Of a stretch of 64,000 nt of DNA, positions 47,901-60,292 are shown piece by piece. The stretch comes from Lunularia cruciata (taxonomy: Eukaryota > Streptophyta > Marchantiopsida > Lunulariales > Lunulariaceae). Below the pieces are notes generated by a model. It searched no databases. It was not told the DNA's origin and saw only the letters and a list, made by a program, of their open reading frames with translations. Made by a program: the position numbers and the translations under genes. The stretch covers positions 59,250,552 through 59,314,551 of the forward strand of contig OX419756.1 of the NCBI GenBank assembly GCA_948567375.1, given 5' to 3'. Position 1 is the first letter of the stretch; every line of letters starts with the position of its first letter.

Positions 47901-48944
47901 AGACGAAAACCATTGGATCACCAACTACAAACAAGGCATTGCAAAGGAGCCCGTCTATCTGGAGGAAAGTCGAAAATGTTCGAAACAGCCAACAAATTCT
48001 GAAGTCAGACAATACAGTACCTCAAAGTCAAAGCGAAACTCAATTGAGGGCTTCTCGCGATGTACGTGAGATGAATAAGATGCACGATTGGTTGTCCTTA
48101 TGTCTGTAGCTTACGCGTTGGTAATTTGTACTCAGGCTGACTTTCTGGTAAACTATATGTTATGTCAGTTCTTATGGTTTGTACCCTTTTTTCTCTTTGG
48201 CAAAATGTTCTCCTGCTGTTGTTGAGAAGTAACCATATCATGTGGATAATACTAGCACGGATAAGGAATGAAGGCACATTCTAGTGCAGGAACCCGAACT
48301 GTTGAGAGAAGTGAAGGTGGCTTACCTGACTGAATCTGATGTCATCAACAGGTGGCCATGGCCATGGCCGCGAAGGCTAAACTGTTGCTGCGGGAGTTGA
48401 AGACAGCTAGAGCAGACATGTCGTTTTTGAAAGATCGATGCGCACAGTTGGAGGAGGAAAACAGGAGCTTACGTGAGGGTGCCAATCAAGGCGATGACTT
48501 GGTAAGTCATCTCTCTGAATCGTCATGTTTTTGTACTTTTATCGAAGCGTAGTGATTTCGAAATGAACATATGACCGCGAGGCACTGCTGCTAAAAATAT
48601 TGCAATTTATTTATCTATCGAGAGTCTCACTTTATTGTGGATTGCATCTGAAGCAGGTGAGGGCACAATTAGAGACGCTACTTGCAGAAAAGCAACGGCT
48701 TGCTCAAGAAAACGCAAACTATGCACGTGAAAATCAGTTCTTGCACGAAGTGGTCGAGTATCATCAACTTACTCTGCAAGATGTAGCTCTTCTCGATGAA
48801 AGTTTGACTGGGGCCGCTGAGGAGTACTCTCCTAGGGGGAACTATCAAGAAAACTATGCAACGAGCTCGAGCTCAAGTGACGATGAGCACCATATGAGCC
48901 ATCATCAACCCTACAAGAACTCGAACTTGAGAGTTTACACCTAA
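44919..48944 (+). CDS. Plant coiled-coil protein of unknown function
   Basis: Five coding exons, all phase 0: 44919-45080, 45334-45459, 47882-48061, 48352-48501, 48657-48944; 301 residues plus stop. The N-terminus reads [10 protein letters not shown].. then [17 protein letters not shown], followed by [20 protein letters not shown]. From about residue 157 a long heptad-rich coiled coil runs through [51 protein letters not shown] and [19 protein letters not shown]. The tail is Ser/Asp/His-rich. I recall this layout from uncharacterised plant proteins, but no function can be assigned. An intron acceptor lies three bases before the ATG, so a 5'-leader intron is likely. Intron 2 (2.4 kb) is the longest and holds tandem repeats. 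Confidence 0.8.
46592..46790. repeat. Two tandem duplications in intron 2 of the coiled-coil gene
   Basis: A 36-bp unit (GATTTCTCACTATTCTAGTA..) repeats exactly at 46592-46627 and 46628-46663. A 40-bp unit (..GGCTTCCGCTCTTATATAC..) repeats at 46711-46750 and 46751-46790 with few differences. The rest of the intron shows no recognised element. Confidence 0.9.
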
Positions 48945-51257
48945 TTGGAGATCTGCAGTCTTCTTTCATCGTGAATCTCTTCCCCGGAGATGCATATATG
49001 CCCCTTGCCTCCTTTGTTCATATTCTCTCAAGCTTTCCCATTTAGCACTACGTTTTACAACCATCCCTTAGTGTCCACCCAAGTAAACGATAGCTTATCT
49101 AATTTGGGAACACAGTTCCTCCCGCTTTTAAGGAGTAGACCATTTGCGCTATCTCCATCCCAGTTTCCTCTTCCCAGATGTTTTGATACACTCGGATCCG
49201 GACTCTATTTTTTACAAGTCCACAGAACTTACTAAATTCTATTCTTTTCTGCCCCTTTGCCTGAAATGTACAGCATCCCTCTTTTGCCGAAAACACGGAG
49301 TTATGAACAGCGAGGCAATCGATAGATAGGACCTTTTAACGACCAACATATATCGCGTGGGCTTTCTTCCTCTGCTACAATTCTCTGATACTGCCCTAAA
49401 CGCCGCATCAACAAGAAGAGAAGGCAACAGGAGGAGGGGAGCATAGAGCCATTAGGGAAGCACTATGGCAGGTTTAGTAGTAAGTAGGTCTTTTGGAGGC
49501 AGTTTGGCGGTGGGCACAACCAGCTCATTTAGGAAGAGCCAATTTTGTGCCATTGTACTAAAGTTTGCAGGTATCTGTCTATGTGGAGTACGAGAGAGAG
49601 AAATCATGTGTACAAATTTCATAGTGACATGGACGATGAAGGAAATGTTCTTGAATTATCTATGTTCTACGGTATTAAGGAATCAGAGAAAGATATTTTA
49701 CCTTCTTTCTAACTACTTTTTTGGTCAACTCATCTGGATGGCTTGCACTTGAGTGTTTGGCAGCACTTTTGATTCTGCATCAGCTGCAGATGAAAGACGA
49801 TCGATGAGCTTGGTTGATCAAGCCTGATCCAAGTGCCCAGGTATCCTTCTCGATGCTTCAAAGTCTGGTCATAATGAACTACAGCGATGACTTCAGCGAT
49901 GACTTCGCGATGACTTCAGCGCCATCGCTACGTACTTTAATCTGTTCTAAGACGTACATGAGATTTGCTCCTAAACGTTACCAATTCGTTCTTACCTTCT
50001 TTCACCATCTCAAATAAACATGCATCAAACACCATTATGCCTATCTTATAATTCTGATGACCAGCTGGAACACTCCCGCAATACGCCTCTCAAAGTCTTG
50101 GAATCTGGCACTAAAATTTCAGGTTGCCATCTGGGAAAGATTCACTATAATGATTTCCTGTGATCCACGCTGAGTTATTAATCAACACAATCATCCTTAA
50201 CCCTCAGAGAAGAAGATGACGGAAGAAACATTTGGCCTTTTATAAACTTTACTTGAGCACACCTCCATATATTCATGGTGACTAGTACTTGAGGCTAACT
50301 TCCACTGCTGCTAGAAAACTATCCGCATATTGACCACTTCCCTCATGAAGCCGACCTCCTTCACTGGCACCGAAAATAAACCGCATCGGTTTTCCGCTGT
50401 ACGGCTAATAAGATTCCAGTTCCGGAGTATGCACTAAGAGTCTGCAACCTTCATTCCTTCCTCCAACTTCACAAGTTCTATGTAGTTCCATAAATGACAA
50501 ATGGCTGGCTGCTACTCCGGTGGTAATGAAGGAGATCCGACCTCTTCTGAAGAAGAGCCTTGATGCAACTGGACATACAGCTGAAACCGATCTTCTTACC
50601 TAGAGAAACAAACTTGCATCGATTCTCAATACAGTAATAAAATGAATCTTCCTACTAAGTGAGATAAACTTGCATCGATACTCAATACAGCTATAAGCTT
50701 AAGTGACTTCCATGGGGCTCTTGATCCGCTTCAAAGCGCTATTTTAATCGTTTAAAGGCTTTGTCCGACTCGCAAAATGATCGCACTTCCCCGGAGCATC
50801 CGTGAATTTAGGGTTTTTCGAAACCGGGCAAACCCTAAACCTCTACGTAGAGTTTTGCCTGTCTGCGGCCAGTAGGACATACACAGGAGTGCGGAACCGA
50901 GGTGATAATTGGTGACCATTTTGACTCTCTGGGGATGATCGAGAGGTCGTCCACACGGAGAGGCAGACTCACCTTCCGAATCTGTCGCACACGACTGCCG
51001 ATAAATCGGTCTGGTGACGTGAGAGCTACACAAGCATAGTCCGGACTGCGAGGAGACGTTTACATTGTTTGAATGCAGGACATCCGATGAATTGGGTTAT
51101 CCTACGATGAAAAGTCTGTCAGTTGGCTCTAGTTGTTTGCATGATCGAGCCGTTGTTAGGTCGCTGATTGTTGTGAAGGTGAGGGAAGTGAAGTGAATTT
51201 CATAAATCGAGAGGCGATCTGATTAGTTTTCGGTTCTGTAGTGTTCTATCTGTTGAA
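48945..51257. promoter_or_regulatory. Spacer and ATAD3 promoter region
   Basis: No gene is recognised between 48945 and about 50700. Nearer ATAD3, two plant telo-boxes face each other: TTAGGGTTT at 50808-50816 and AAACCCTAA at 50830-50838, about 430 bp upstream of the start codon. Such boxes are common in promoters of plant growth and organelle-biogenesis genes. Confidence 0.5.
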
Positions 51258-53171
51258 ATGGCCCCCTGGATTGGACGCGATGTCAAGCTGGGGGCAGCAG
51301 CACTTGCTTCTGCTTCTTTCTTTCTATCTCGAGATTCTGCGGTAGTTCATACTGAAAGGTCCAGCATTTTTGGGTCAGCGATTCCGAGATCCTCTCCTAC
51401 TCCACCAACAGCACCAGAAGTGTTGCCTAGTTCCTCAGAAACGAAAGAACAGAAAGCACGCAAAGATGCTCCAAGGACTTCCGAAGTGGGGTTCGATCCG
51501 GAAGCTTTGGAAAGAGGAGCTAAGGCTTTACGAGAAATTAATTCCTCTGCACACGCAAAGAAGGTTTTTGAATTGATGAAAAAACAGGAAGAGACTCGGC
51601 AGGCCGAGGAAAATGCGAAGAGAGCTGAGTATCAAGCCCTTCAGGCGCAGTATGAAATTGAGAGGCAGAAAGCTCTGTTCGAGGAGCAGAAGAATCTTTT
51701 GCAGCAGCAGGCGCAGAGTAAAGCTCAGTTGGCCAGATACGAGGATGAGCTTGCGAGGAAACGGATGCAGGCTGAGCACGAGGCACTTAGGGTTCGGAAT
51801 GCTGAATTGGTGAAGATGCAGGAGGAATCGTCTGCTCGGCAAGAGCAGGTACGAAGGATGACAGAAGAACAGATCCAAGAACAACGTCGGCAGACAGAGA
51901 GAGAAAGGGCCGAGACTGAGAGGGAGACGATCAGAGTAAAAGTGATGGCGGAAGCAGAAGGTCGAGTGCTAGAGGCACGAAATTTGGAAGATGTCAACAG
52001 GCGGTTGTTTGTGGAGCGAGCTACGCAGGAAAAGGACAAGTGGCTTGCAGCAATCAAGGCCACTCTGGATCAGGTTGGAAGTGGATTTAACTCTCTAGTT
52101 ACGGACAAGGAAAAATTGCTTGTAGTTGTGGGCGGTGCCACAGCGTTAGCAGCTGGGGTTTACACATCTAGAGAGGGAGCTCGTACAATGTGGAATTATA
52201 TCGGTCAGATTTTGGGACAACCGTCCCTAATTAGAGAGTCCTCAAGGGCGAAATTCCCATTTCTAGGTGGGTTGTCACGAAGCAAAGGCAGCGCTTTCAC
52301 CAAGGCTGGTGGATCCAGCAGCAGTTTTGTAGGAGGGGAGCAGAAGAAAGGATTTGCCGATGTTGTTTTACACCCATCTCTTCACAACAGACTTCAGGAA
52401 CTCGCGGTTTCCATCGCCAACACAAAGAAGCACAATGCGACTTTCAGAAATGTCATGTTTTACGGACCACCAGGAACAGGAAAGACCATGGTGGCCAAGA
52501 AGCTGGCTTTACAGTCGGGTTTGGATTATGCAGTTATGACTGGTGGTGATGTTGCACCTTTGGGGACTCAGGCAGTGACCAAACTGCATGAGCTTTTTGA
52601 CTGGGCCGGGAGATCGAAGAAAGGGCTTTTACTTTTCATCGATGAATCGGATGCTTTCTTATCTGAGCGTAACAATAGGAGGATGAGCGAAGCTCAGCGG
52701 AGTGCCTTAAATGCTTTCTTGTATAGGACTGGTGACCAATCTAAAAGTTTTCTTCTGGTTTTAGCTACGAATAGACCTGGAGACCTTGATACGGCTGTTG
52801 TGGATCGTATTGATGAAGTCATGGAGTTCCCGATTCCCACCATGGAGGAACGGTTAGATCTTCTGAAGCTGTATTTCAACTCGTACATCGTGCAGGGTGG
52901 TGCACGCTCCGGGTGGAGATCGCTACTTCAGGGTAAGCAAGCTGATCGAATTGATACTAGTGGAATCACAGAGGACCTGTTCAGATTAGCTGCTTCGCAG
53001 ATCGAAGGGTTCAGCGGAAGAGAGATTGCCAAGTTGATGGCGAGTATGCAGGGGTCTGTTTACGGAAGCATTAGTACTGTCCTTACTCCAGAGAAGTTTA
53101 TGGATGTGGTGAATTATAAAATCGACGAACACAAACGTCGTTCAACATTCCGTGCAACTGCTGGTGCCTAA
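51258..53171 (+). CDS. ATAD3: ATAD3-family AAA+ ATPase of the mitochondrial membrane
   Basis: Uninterrupted 637-residue frame. ATAD3 spans the inner mitochondrial membrane and supports nucleoid and cristae organisation. Layout: a variable N-terminus (1-75); the ATAD3 N-terminal coiled coil, Gln/Glu/Arg-rich, from FDPEALERGAKALREIN to about residue 270; a hydrophobic stretch LLVVVGGATALAAGVYTS (287-304) as membrane segment; then the AAA domain with Walker A GPPGTGKT (403-410), Walker B LLLFIDESDA (Asp462, Glu463), sensor-1 Asn505 (ATNRP), the arginine-finger region DRIDE (Arg517) and sensor-2 region EGFSGREIAKL (583-593). All catalytic residues are intact. Length fits the family. No intron interrupts the coding region, unlike the other genes here, which suggests either intron loss or retroposition; the intact frame and own promoter boxes argue it is functional. 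Confidence 0.95.
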   Translation: MAPWIGRDVKLGAAALASASFFLSRDSAVVHTERSSIFGSAIPRSSPTPPTAPEVLPSSSETKEQKARKDAPRTSEVGFDPEALERGAKALREINSSAHAKKVFELMKKQEETRQAEENAKRAEYQALQAQYEIERQKALFEEQKNLLQQQAQSKAQLARYEDELARKRMQAEHEALRVRNAELVKMQEESSARQEQVRRMTEEQIQEQRRQTERERAETERETIRVKVMAEAEGRVLEARNLEDVNRRLFVERATQEKDKWLAAIKATLDQVGSGFNSLVTDKEKLLVVVGGATALAAGVYTSREGARTMWNYIGQILGQPSLIRESSRAKFPFLGGLSRSKGSAFTKAGGSSSSFVGGEQKKGFADVVLHPSLHNRLQELAVSIANTKKHNATFRNVMFYGPPGTGKTMVAKKLALQSGLDYAVMTGGDVAPLGTQAVTKLHELFDWAGRSKKGLLLFIDESDAFLSERNNRRMSEAQRSALNAFLYRTGDQSKSFLLVLATNRPGDLDTAVVDRIDEVMEFPIPTMEERLDLLKLYFNSYIVQGGARSGWRSLLQGKQADRIDTSGITEDLFRLAASQIEGFSGREIAKLMASMQGSVYGSISTVLTPEKFMDVVNYKIDEHKRRSTFRATAGA

Positions 53172-55960
53172 AACCAATGTTACAGACAGGCAGGGTTTTG
53201 AACTAGGAAATCTGAACATGGTCTCCAGCCAAAGAGTATGGATTTTAGTGGACCCGAGGCATACGAGCTTTGCTCACAGGGGAACTTCAACCATGTGACA
53301 TCACAATCAAGTAAAGCTAGGATCAATCAGGATTTGACGACTGAATTGAGCAGAAAGTTCTGAAGCTTGCAGCAACAAGCTCAACAATTTTGTCAGTTTT
53401 AGGAAATGTAGATGTAGCCGCAGCCACAAGTTAGAAGTAAAAATGGTCATTAGCCGTAGGCATTTACAGCGAAAGGCCAGTCCTTTTCCGGATCAAGCAG
53501 GAAACGACAAGCTGCACACAAGTGCCCATGATTGTAATCACAATTCTTCCCATCCCAGGGAAAAATGGCGGAATAAATTTACAGGCGGTGAAACATACAT
53601 GCATTACCAAGTGCAGTATGTTCTTCTCACTGCATGCTTGCACACTGACATGCAATGCATTACAGAAGATTCCATCTGACGAAAGAACCGCAAACCTAAT
53701 CGGAAACTGTGGAATCAACTTCCTAGTTTCTCATATGAGCCTACGAATTAAGTCTCTTCAAAAACTTCACAAAGGGATAGGAAACCTCGACGAGCTTAAG
53801 ATGCACTATTTGTTGAACAGGATTACCCGCCGGTGAATGGACCCATCAGGCTTAGCTCTTCTAATACAAGCATGGCTATCACCGGCCATTAGTTATCTCA
53901 AACCCGCCCACAAACTGTGTACTCATGAGAACTAAACTGTTGTGCGAACGGTGCTCCCCTGAATTAATGAGTCATCATTGAAATGGTCTCGGTTCAAGTA
54001 GCGAGAGTCTCTCTTGTTGTCTTATAGCCTCTGCCGACTCGAGTTTTATATGCATGTGGCATAGTGCTAGACAGGCATGGTAATAAACAAGCACTAAGAC
54101 ACCGAGAAAATGACAAGAGTATAAATTGAAAAAATGGATGAATAATCTTTTAAAGATCATGGATATTTTAAAATACTAATAGGTCTTTCTAGTTATTTTT
54201 TATTTGAAAAACATATCACGAGCATCAATTTTCTTTTGTGTCAACTTTAGTCCTTTGACATTTAAATGAGATCACGTCTTTAAAACACAATGTTACTTAT
54301 GCACAAAACAGCGAAGAGAATGAGCATCGCAAAATAGCAAGCCAGTACGAAAGAAAATCTCTAAAAGAAAGAAATTATGACCACTCTTAAATAGGCCCCT
54401 CAGGTTTATACGTTTAAATTCTTTTGAAACAAGAGATTAGACAAGTTAATCGCCTCTCTCGACAATCGATTCAAAGGCAAATTACTCTATTCTACTTTCG
54501 AGTTTCTATTATTCTATTTTCAGTTGCAAAAACCAAAGTGTTTTCTTAATGTATGTATGTCATCTTCCTTTATATGGAACTAAAGGTGGGGCTTGATGGG
54601 GTCTTCCTATCCTTCGAGTTCTCTACGCGGTGGCCTTTTTCTTATATGGAACTAAAGGTTAAGTACAAGTCGGTGCTTCTTTAAATTGTGCGCGCAATGG
54701 AAATTGAGTTGAGTGGTTTATGAATTCTCCATTATGTTGCATAAGCAATAATTAAACGAATTACACCATAGTAAATCTAGAGTCTAAGTATTGCAAATTC
54801 AACTTAGTTGAAACCTAGGTCACCTTTCAAACTTAACAGCTTTCACATTTATTATCATGCTTGGCTTAACTACTTGCAAGCTAATATAAAATTCTTATAT
54901 AATTTGAAGTATTTGGTTCATATATCTAGTGACTTAATTCTTCTTTTAAAGAACTAATCTGCTCTAAATTTTGCTATGACTTGTCGTTTATGAGTCCTTG
55001 ACCACGGGTTAATCTTGATTAGGGTGTTTCAATTAGCATTTGGACGAATTTCTAAGCGTAAAGTAGCGATACTCGTAAAACTATTACCGGTAACTACAAG
55101 AAATCGTCTGAAAACTGACAGGTGCCGTTATACGTTTGATACGCAAAGTAAACTTTTTAAAGGCGAAAATTTTCGGGCGAGCTTTCTACTCATTAGCGGG
55201 TTCAAATGCAGATCTTACGAGATTTTCAGCGGTAATTACATTAAATGATATCTACTGTTACGTGCAAAATTTACGACGATTGGATGGATGTTTTTTCTCC
55301 AAATTCTAGGGGGCTTTCAAAAATACGTTTTCCACGTCCGTAAAGATCTCGTAAACCAACTTTATGAGAGGTGCGGGAAACCTGTACGGGGTACGTAATT
55401 TGGATTCCGGAGATGGTTTAGAGTCGGAAAACTTTACAGTGTATGAAAAAGGTGAACCGTAGTTTTGTTAAGGGGTTCCCTGTAAAACCTAATTACAGTT
55501 AAGTTTTGAAGCACATAATACACAGATTTTCTCTCAAGAGGTATGATGAGTTCGATATCGAGGTACATGTGGCACCATACGGATCTTTTTTTCATTTCTT
55601 TCATAGAAAGAAAAAGTATGACTGTGTAGAAAACATGAAGGATGGGAAGACCACCGTCTTCGCATCAAGGCCTATAAAGGAGGAGAAAAAAGGTAAAATG
55701 GAACTAAGTCCCAATAGAGTCTATATGAGATATTTGCCCTACCACACCTAAAATATCCATGTTATGCAAGTTGTATGGTCTATAAACATATGGAGCATCC
55801 AAAGAAGCATCACCTAGTGTGATTGCTCTCCTATGGATTGCACCAATCATTGCACTCTATAGAGCAATGGACACATGATGTCAAAAATATGTTACAAAGT
55901 ATGAGAGTGAGAGTGGTACTTGGTGCCTAAGACAATAAGCACTCGTGCATTTTTGGACAA
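53172..55960. other. Spacer downstream of ATAD3
   Basis: The first several hundred bases probably hold the ATAD3 3' untranslated region. From about 53.9 to 55.0 kb the sequence is AT-rich. An 81-codon open frame (55506-55751, KRYDEFDIEVHVAPYGSFFH) resembles nothing I know. A short direct repeat TTATATGGAACTAAAGGT occurs near 54571 and 54641. No recognised transposon domain. Confidence 0.45.
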
Positions 55961-55969
55961 ATGTGTTGA

Positions 55970-57690
55970 ACGTCGTGTCCATCATTCCATATAACTCCAA
56001 GGCTAGAGGAACAAAGAGGTGACCTCACTGCATGCCCATATACTTGGAGATGTTGCGACCTGCTACTGCACTTGCCACCCATCCAAGCGGATGGTTAATC
56101 ACTCACTCCGTAACCACAACATCCGCTATTGTCACCTGATCATCTTGGACCAAGTATAAGTCTCCCTGACACATGTCGTCTGCAAAACATACAAATGCTC
56201 CTTCCAAGCCAAATATCCACTCTCTCATGCCATACCAAACACTATGTCCCTAATAACATCATATGTAGCTATCCTCTATCCTCCAAAAGGACATTGTGTC
56301 ATACGGACCGCTGCTGCATCTAGTGTAGAACCACACTCACAAATGAGTAATGAAGATGCAGATGTGTGGACAAAACCTTGGCAAAACCTCATTGCTGTAG
56401 AGAAAGTGGCTAGTGCAAGTCGGAATGTCTTAATGCACAATTGAGCTAGGATCCAAGAGCTTGCACCCTTGCTGGAGCAAGAGCAAAGACATGATTTAGT
56501 AGCTTGAGGAATGGACGAGTCAACTAAGAGAGAATGTAGCATATGCTCACACTATCACTCCATCAAGAAAGACTGTAACCCTCTGTTAGGAAATAAAATC
56601 CCAAGGACCTCTTGCTATAGCACATCATAAGGCCCATTAAACATAAATCGGAGGACTAATAGGAAATAACATGGTTCACTCCCTATCTTGAAAGCTACCT
56701 CCACGGTTGAAATATGCTCACACCAGCCTTCAAACCTTTATTTCTCATTGTACATAGATATATGTACACACAAATAGAGACAGTCCCTCAATATTGTCAT
56801 CCAATTGAACTCTTGAATATTGACTTGTGGGACTTCATGAGTATTGACCACTCAAAATATTTAGTCACTTTAATACTTAGCCTTAGTAAAGACTGAACAC
56901 AACTGGACGTAATTTGTCCCTATCCTCACTACATGTTTCATCAATCAAGTTTGCTTTTGCTCTTGATCAGTCAAGTCACTTATTTAACAAGCCAAACAGA
57001 ACAACCCTTAAGTCCAATCTGACAATAGTGAAGCAAAGGATAGAAAGTCCTCTCGTGCTTGTGGGGATAGACTCTCTCATCTGTCGCAATAACACCTAGA
57101 GAGAAAAGAATCCTTCCTCCACCTCTATCACATAAGTCGCTAATATTGGCCTATCAGCAACCACAAAATGAGAGGAAATAGGTGTGCTGAGAGAGCCCAA
57201 CTACCCAAAAACACTATAGGTGTCATCTCCTCCATAGATAGCAAGCCAACCCCTCCACACGAGATTGGCAAAGCCATTTGTCTACTTGCTAAATCCACTC
57301 TCACACACTCAAATGTCCATGGTCCAATAATATCACCAAAGACTCACATAATACTCCTATCAAAGGCTCTTATACATGATAGGAAGGACGAGGAGTGGAG
57401 AACTGTACAAATGAGGTAAGACGGTGGACAAGCAATACTAGAGGAGAGTATACTAAATAACACATGTGGATCCTAGTTATGGAAGTTCATCCACATGGAG
57501 AACATCTTCTACAAGGGCAACATCCAAGAAGCGTGTGATAAAATCCTCGGATCCTACTGGCACTCCCAGAACATGTAGTCCATATGTGGATGTGATACAC
57601 CCCTTAGGAAGCTCAAGGTGGGGAGGCATACCTAAAGAGTACCATGACCTACACTTTGACACCTTGACTCTCAAGCTCAATAGTCATGTA
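55970..57690 (-). mobile_element. LINE-like reverse-transcriptase remnant (C-terminal half)
   Basis: On the minus strand, from 57680 down, one frame reads YGLHVLGVPVGSEDFITRFL, PPSYL, FDRSIM, FGDIIGP and ASRQMALPISCGGVGLLSME. The order (LG.P.G, R..ASY-like, RQ..LP...GG.GL) is the thumb region of non-LTR-type reverse transcriptases. Further on (56276-56542) is a decayed downstream part with CECGSTLDAAAV. Several stops. The RT catalytic core is missing. The class is inferred from pattern only. Confidence 0.5.
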
Positions 57691-57735
57691 AAAGACTAGA
57701 TATAGCTCAATAGTCATGTAAAAGACCGAGTCCAA
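57674..57735. repeat. 31-bp tandem duplication across the left LTR border
   Basis: AGCTCAATAGTCATGTAAAAGA occurs at 57674-57695 and 57705-57726, period 31 bp. It straddles the start of the LTR at 57717, so it arose after the element inserted. Confidence 0.85.
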
Positions 57736-58127
57736 GGAGAGAAATAGGAGAATGGAAACTCACATTGGGACACTTGAATGTGGGAAAACTCCAAATGCCT
57801 TGCATGAGCTTTGGCTTTAATATTTTTAGGTAGTATACAAGACCCTTGGGAAGCTTCCTCAAGCTTTCTTAGAGTGCAAGCCAAGTTAACTAGGAAGCTT
57901 CTCAAGAAGCTTCCTTCTAGAAGCCGCCTACTTGGCGTGTAAGCTAAGCTAGTTAGAAACTTCTAGAAGCTTCCTTCTAGAAGCTACTTACTTGAGGTGC
58001 AAGCTAAGCTAGCCCGGAAGCTTCCCAAGAAGCCTCTTAGATACTTTTGGAATATTCTAGGATAATTTGTTGTATGTGCTACTTCGTAAGCCCGACTAAC
58101 TTTGTCGCTAAACTCCATATTGTTACA
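57717..58127 (-). repeat. 3' LTR of the chromovirus (411 bp)
   Basis: On the + strand it begins TGTAAAAGACC and ends ATTGTTACA. It contains repeated GAAGCTTC modules, including a perfect three-unit heat-shock element TTCtaGAAgcTTC at 57961-57973. The TATA box of the other LTR is here decayed. Confidence 0.9.
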
Positions 58128-58164
58128 TATTCCTCCGCCGCTAGTTGGTGATGTCCTTGTCACC

Positions 58165-58328
58165 AGTGAAGCTTCAAATTCCTTGATGGCCGTCTGTGCA
58201 TTCTGGAGGCAAGAAAGAGGTTCCCATGTGGCATCCTGAAGGGGATACCCTTTCCAAAGGACCTTGTACTCCGTATGTTGGCAACGGCCTTGTTGAATAT
58301 GGCGACGCGCAAGGATACAATCAACTTC
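58165..58328 (-). pseudogene. Chromodomain at the Pol C-terminus
   Basis: The minus strand reads EVDCILARRHIQQG, then EYKVLWKGYPLQDATWEPLS, then AIKEFEASL. It has the aromatic and acidic positions of a chromodomain (YKVLWKGY, TWEP). Chromodomains steer chromovirus integration to modified histones. The segment is open, although upstream integrase is broken. Confidence 0.85.
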
Positions 58329-58376
58329 ATACTCCTTATGATCATTGATACGGACAAGAAGAGGGGGAGGTTGGAC

Positions 58377-59447
58377 TCAAGAGGAAAAATAAGAGGGGTT
58401 AGGAACAAAGGGTTTCAAATTGGAAACATGAAAGACAAGATGGATACGCATGTGACAAGGCAAGGCAAGTTGATAAGCAACAAGAGAGACAATTTGGGTG
58501 ATATCAAAGGGTCCTATCCAATTAGGGGCAAGTTTACGAACTTGAGTATCAAGTGGGAGAGGGAGGTTACTAGAGGATAGCATGACTTTATTACCAACTT
58601 CAAAGGTGAGATCACAACGATGGTGGTCCACATATTGTTTTTGGCGATTCTGAGCAACAAGGAGATGAGACTTGGCTTGTTGGAGAGATTGGGATATAAT
58701 GGTCAAGAATGTAGAAGTATGAGGAACTTGAGATGGAGAGGGAGCAAGAAGAGAATCTAGAACAAGTGGATCTTGGCCAAAATTAAGAAAGAAAGGAGAA
58801 AATCTGGTGATTGCCTGTTTAGAATTGCTGTAGGCAAATTCTACAACTGCAAGATATTTATCCCAATTGGTTTGGTGGACATTGACAAAGACACGCAACA
58901 TATCCTCCAATGTATGATTTGCATGTTTGGTTTGTCCATCAGTTTGAGGATGATAGGCCATGGACAAAGCAAGTTTGGTGCCAAGTATCTGGAAGAGTGC
59001 TTGCCAAAACTTCCTGGTAAATCAAGGATCACGGTTGAAGATGAGTACATGTGGCATCCCATGATGCTTGAAGACATTGTCAAAGTAGATTTGTGCTAAG
59101 GTTGGAGCATCCACGATATCACAGGTTGGTGCCAAGTGGATTTGCTTACTAAGCTTATCCACAAACACCACCATTGCGGTGCGTCTTTGTTTTGTCTTTG
59201 GCAAGGATGTGATGAGATCCAAGCTCACATGCTCCCAACAAGCAGATGGAACGGTGAGTGGTTGAAGGAGTCCACTCGGCTTTTGGTTGCTGGCCTTGTT
59301 ACATTGGTAGCTCTCACACGATTGGATAAATTCTTGAACATCTCGTGTCATGTTGGGCCACCACCATTGACACTGGAGGGTACCTAAGGTCTTGTCCACA
59401 CCCATGTGACCAACGATGGGTAAATCATGGATTTCTTGAAGGCGCAC
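58377..59447 (-). pseudogene. Chromovirus integrase
   Basis: The HHCC zinc part lies in 59300-59440 (HDLPIVGHMGVDKTL, CESYQC), the first catalytic Asp in VSLDLITSLP, and the loop HPQTDGQTKHANHTLED at 58900-58960. The catalytic Glu expected after QT is Lys by a G-to-A change. A TAG interrupts the frame near 59020. It is followed by YVDHHRCDLTFEVGNKVML and the GPF/Y-like KLAPNWIGPFDI. Confidence 0.85.
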
Positions 59448-59450
59448 AAG

Positions 59451-60292
59451 TCAAAGATCACCTTTAGTTGGAACATAGATCTGGTCCTCATAGAATAAAA
59501 GGCCCTCCTTGATAGAGAAGGTGTTGTACTCCTTATCGCATGTTGTAAGGTGACCATGTATCATTTGGAAGAAGGGATCTTGGTGTAGAGCTGACTGAAA
59601 CTTGTTTTGGACCTTGCAGTCAACTGACATCGTTGAAATTGCCGCTATGATGAGAGGAAGAGACTTCAAATCACGTTGTCGTGAGAAAGCATCAGGGATG
59701 ACATGGAACCAACCTAGGTTGTACTCAAGTTTGATGTCATATAGTTGGATTTGTTCTTCCCATCAATGGTGTTGACTCTTCATGTGTTCCAAGTGTAAGG
59801 TCTGCAATAATGGTTTGTGATCAGTTTGCATGATCACTTGTTTCTCCAAGAGGTAATCCCTACATACCTTGGTGGTGTATACCATTGTAAGTTGTTCTCA
59901 ATCTTGAGCATAGTAGTTTTTTTCAGCCATATTGAGTTAGTGAGACACAAAGGCAATGAGATGGAGTCCATCTAGGAATTCTTGTTGCAACACGGCTCCA
60001 ATTGTAAAGTTAGAAGCATCAAAATCAACCACACAAGGTAGTTGAGGATCATATTGTTGAAGAATGGGTCTTGAAGACACCATATGCTTAACTTTTGGAA
60101 TGCTTCTTCATGCTTGGTGGTCCATTGGAAGCTCGAGTTCTTTCCCAAGAGGTAAGTCAATGGTGCAGCCACATGAGCATAATAATGGATGAACCTTCGG
60201 TAAAAACTAGCCAATCCATTGAATGCCTGTACTTCTGTAGCATCTTTTGGGGTAGGCCAATCAGTAATGGCCTTGATTTTCTCTTGTTCCAT
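59451..60292 (-). pseudogene. Chromovirus RNase H and connection region
   Basis: Reads WPTPKDATEVQAFNGLASFYRRFI, LLGKNSSFQW and then, with stops, [21 protein letters not shown]. The first catalytic Asp is present. A cluster of stops at about 59750-59960 disrupts the remainder. Confidence 0.8.

Noticed and set aside
49465-49752. 95-codon + frame as a gene
   Set aside because: No domain, hydrophobic random-looking product, no supporting context.
51725-52063. 112-codon minus-strand frame over ATAD3
   Set aside because: Antisense shadow of the coiled-coil region, biased by its Glu/Arg/Gln codons.
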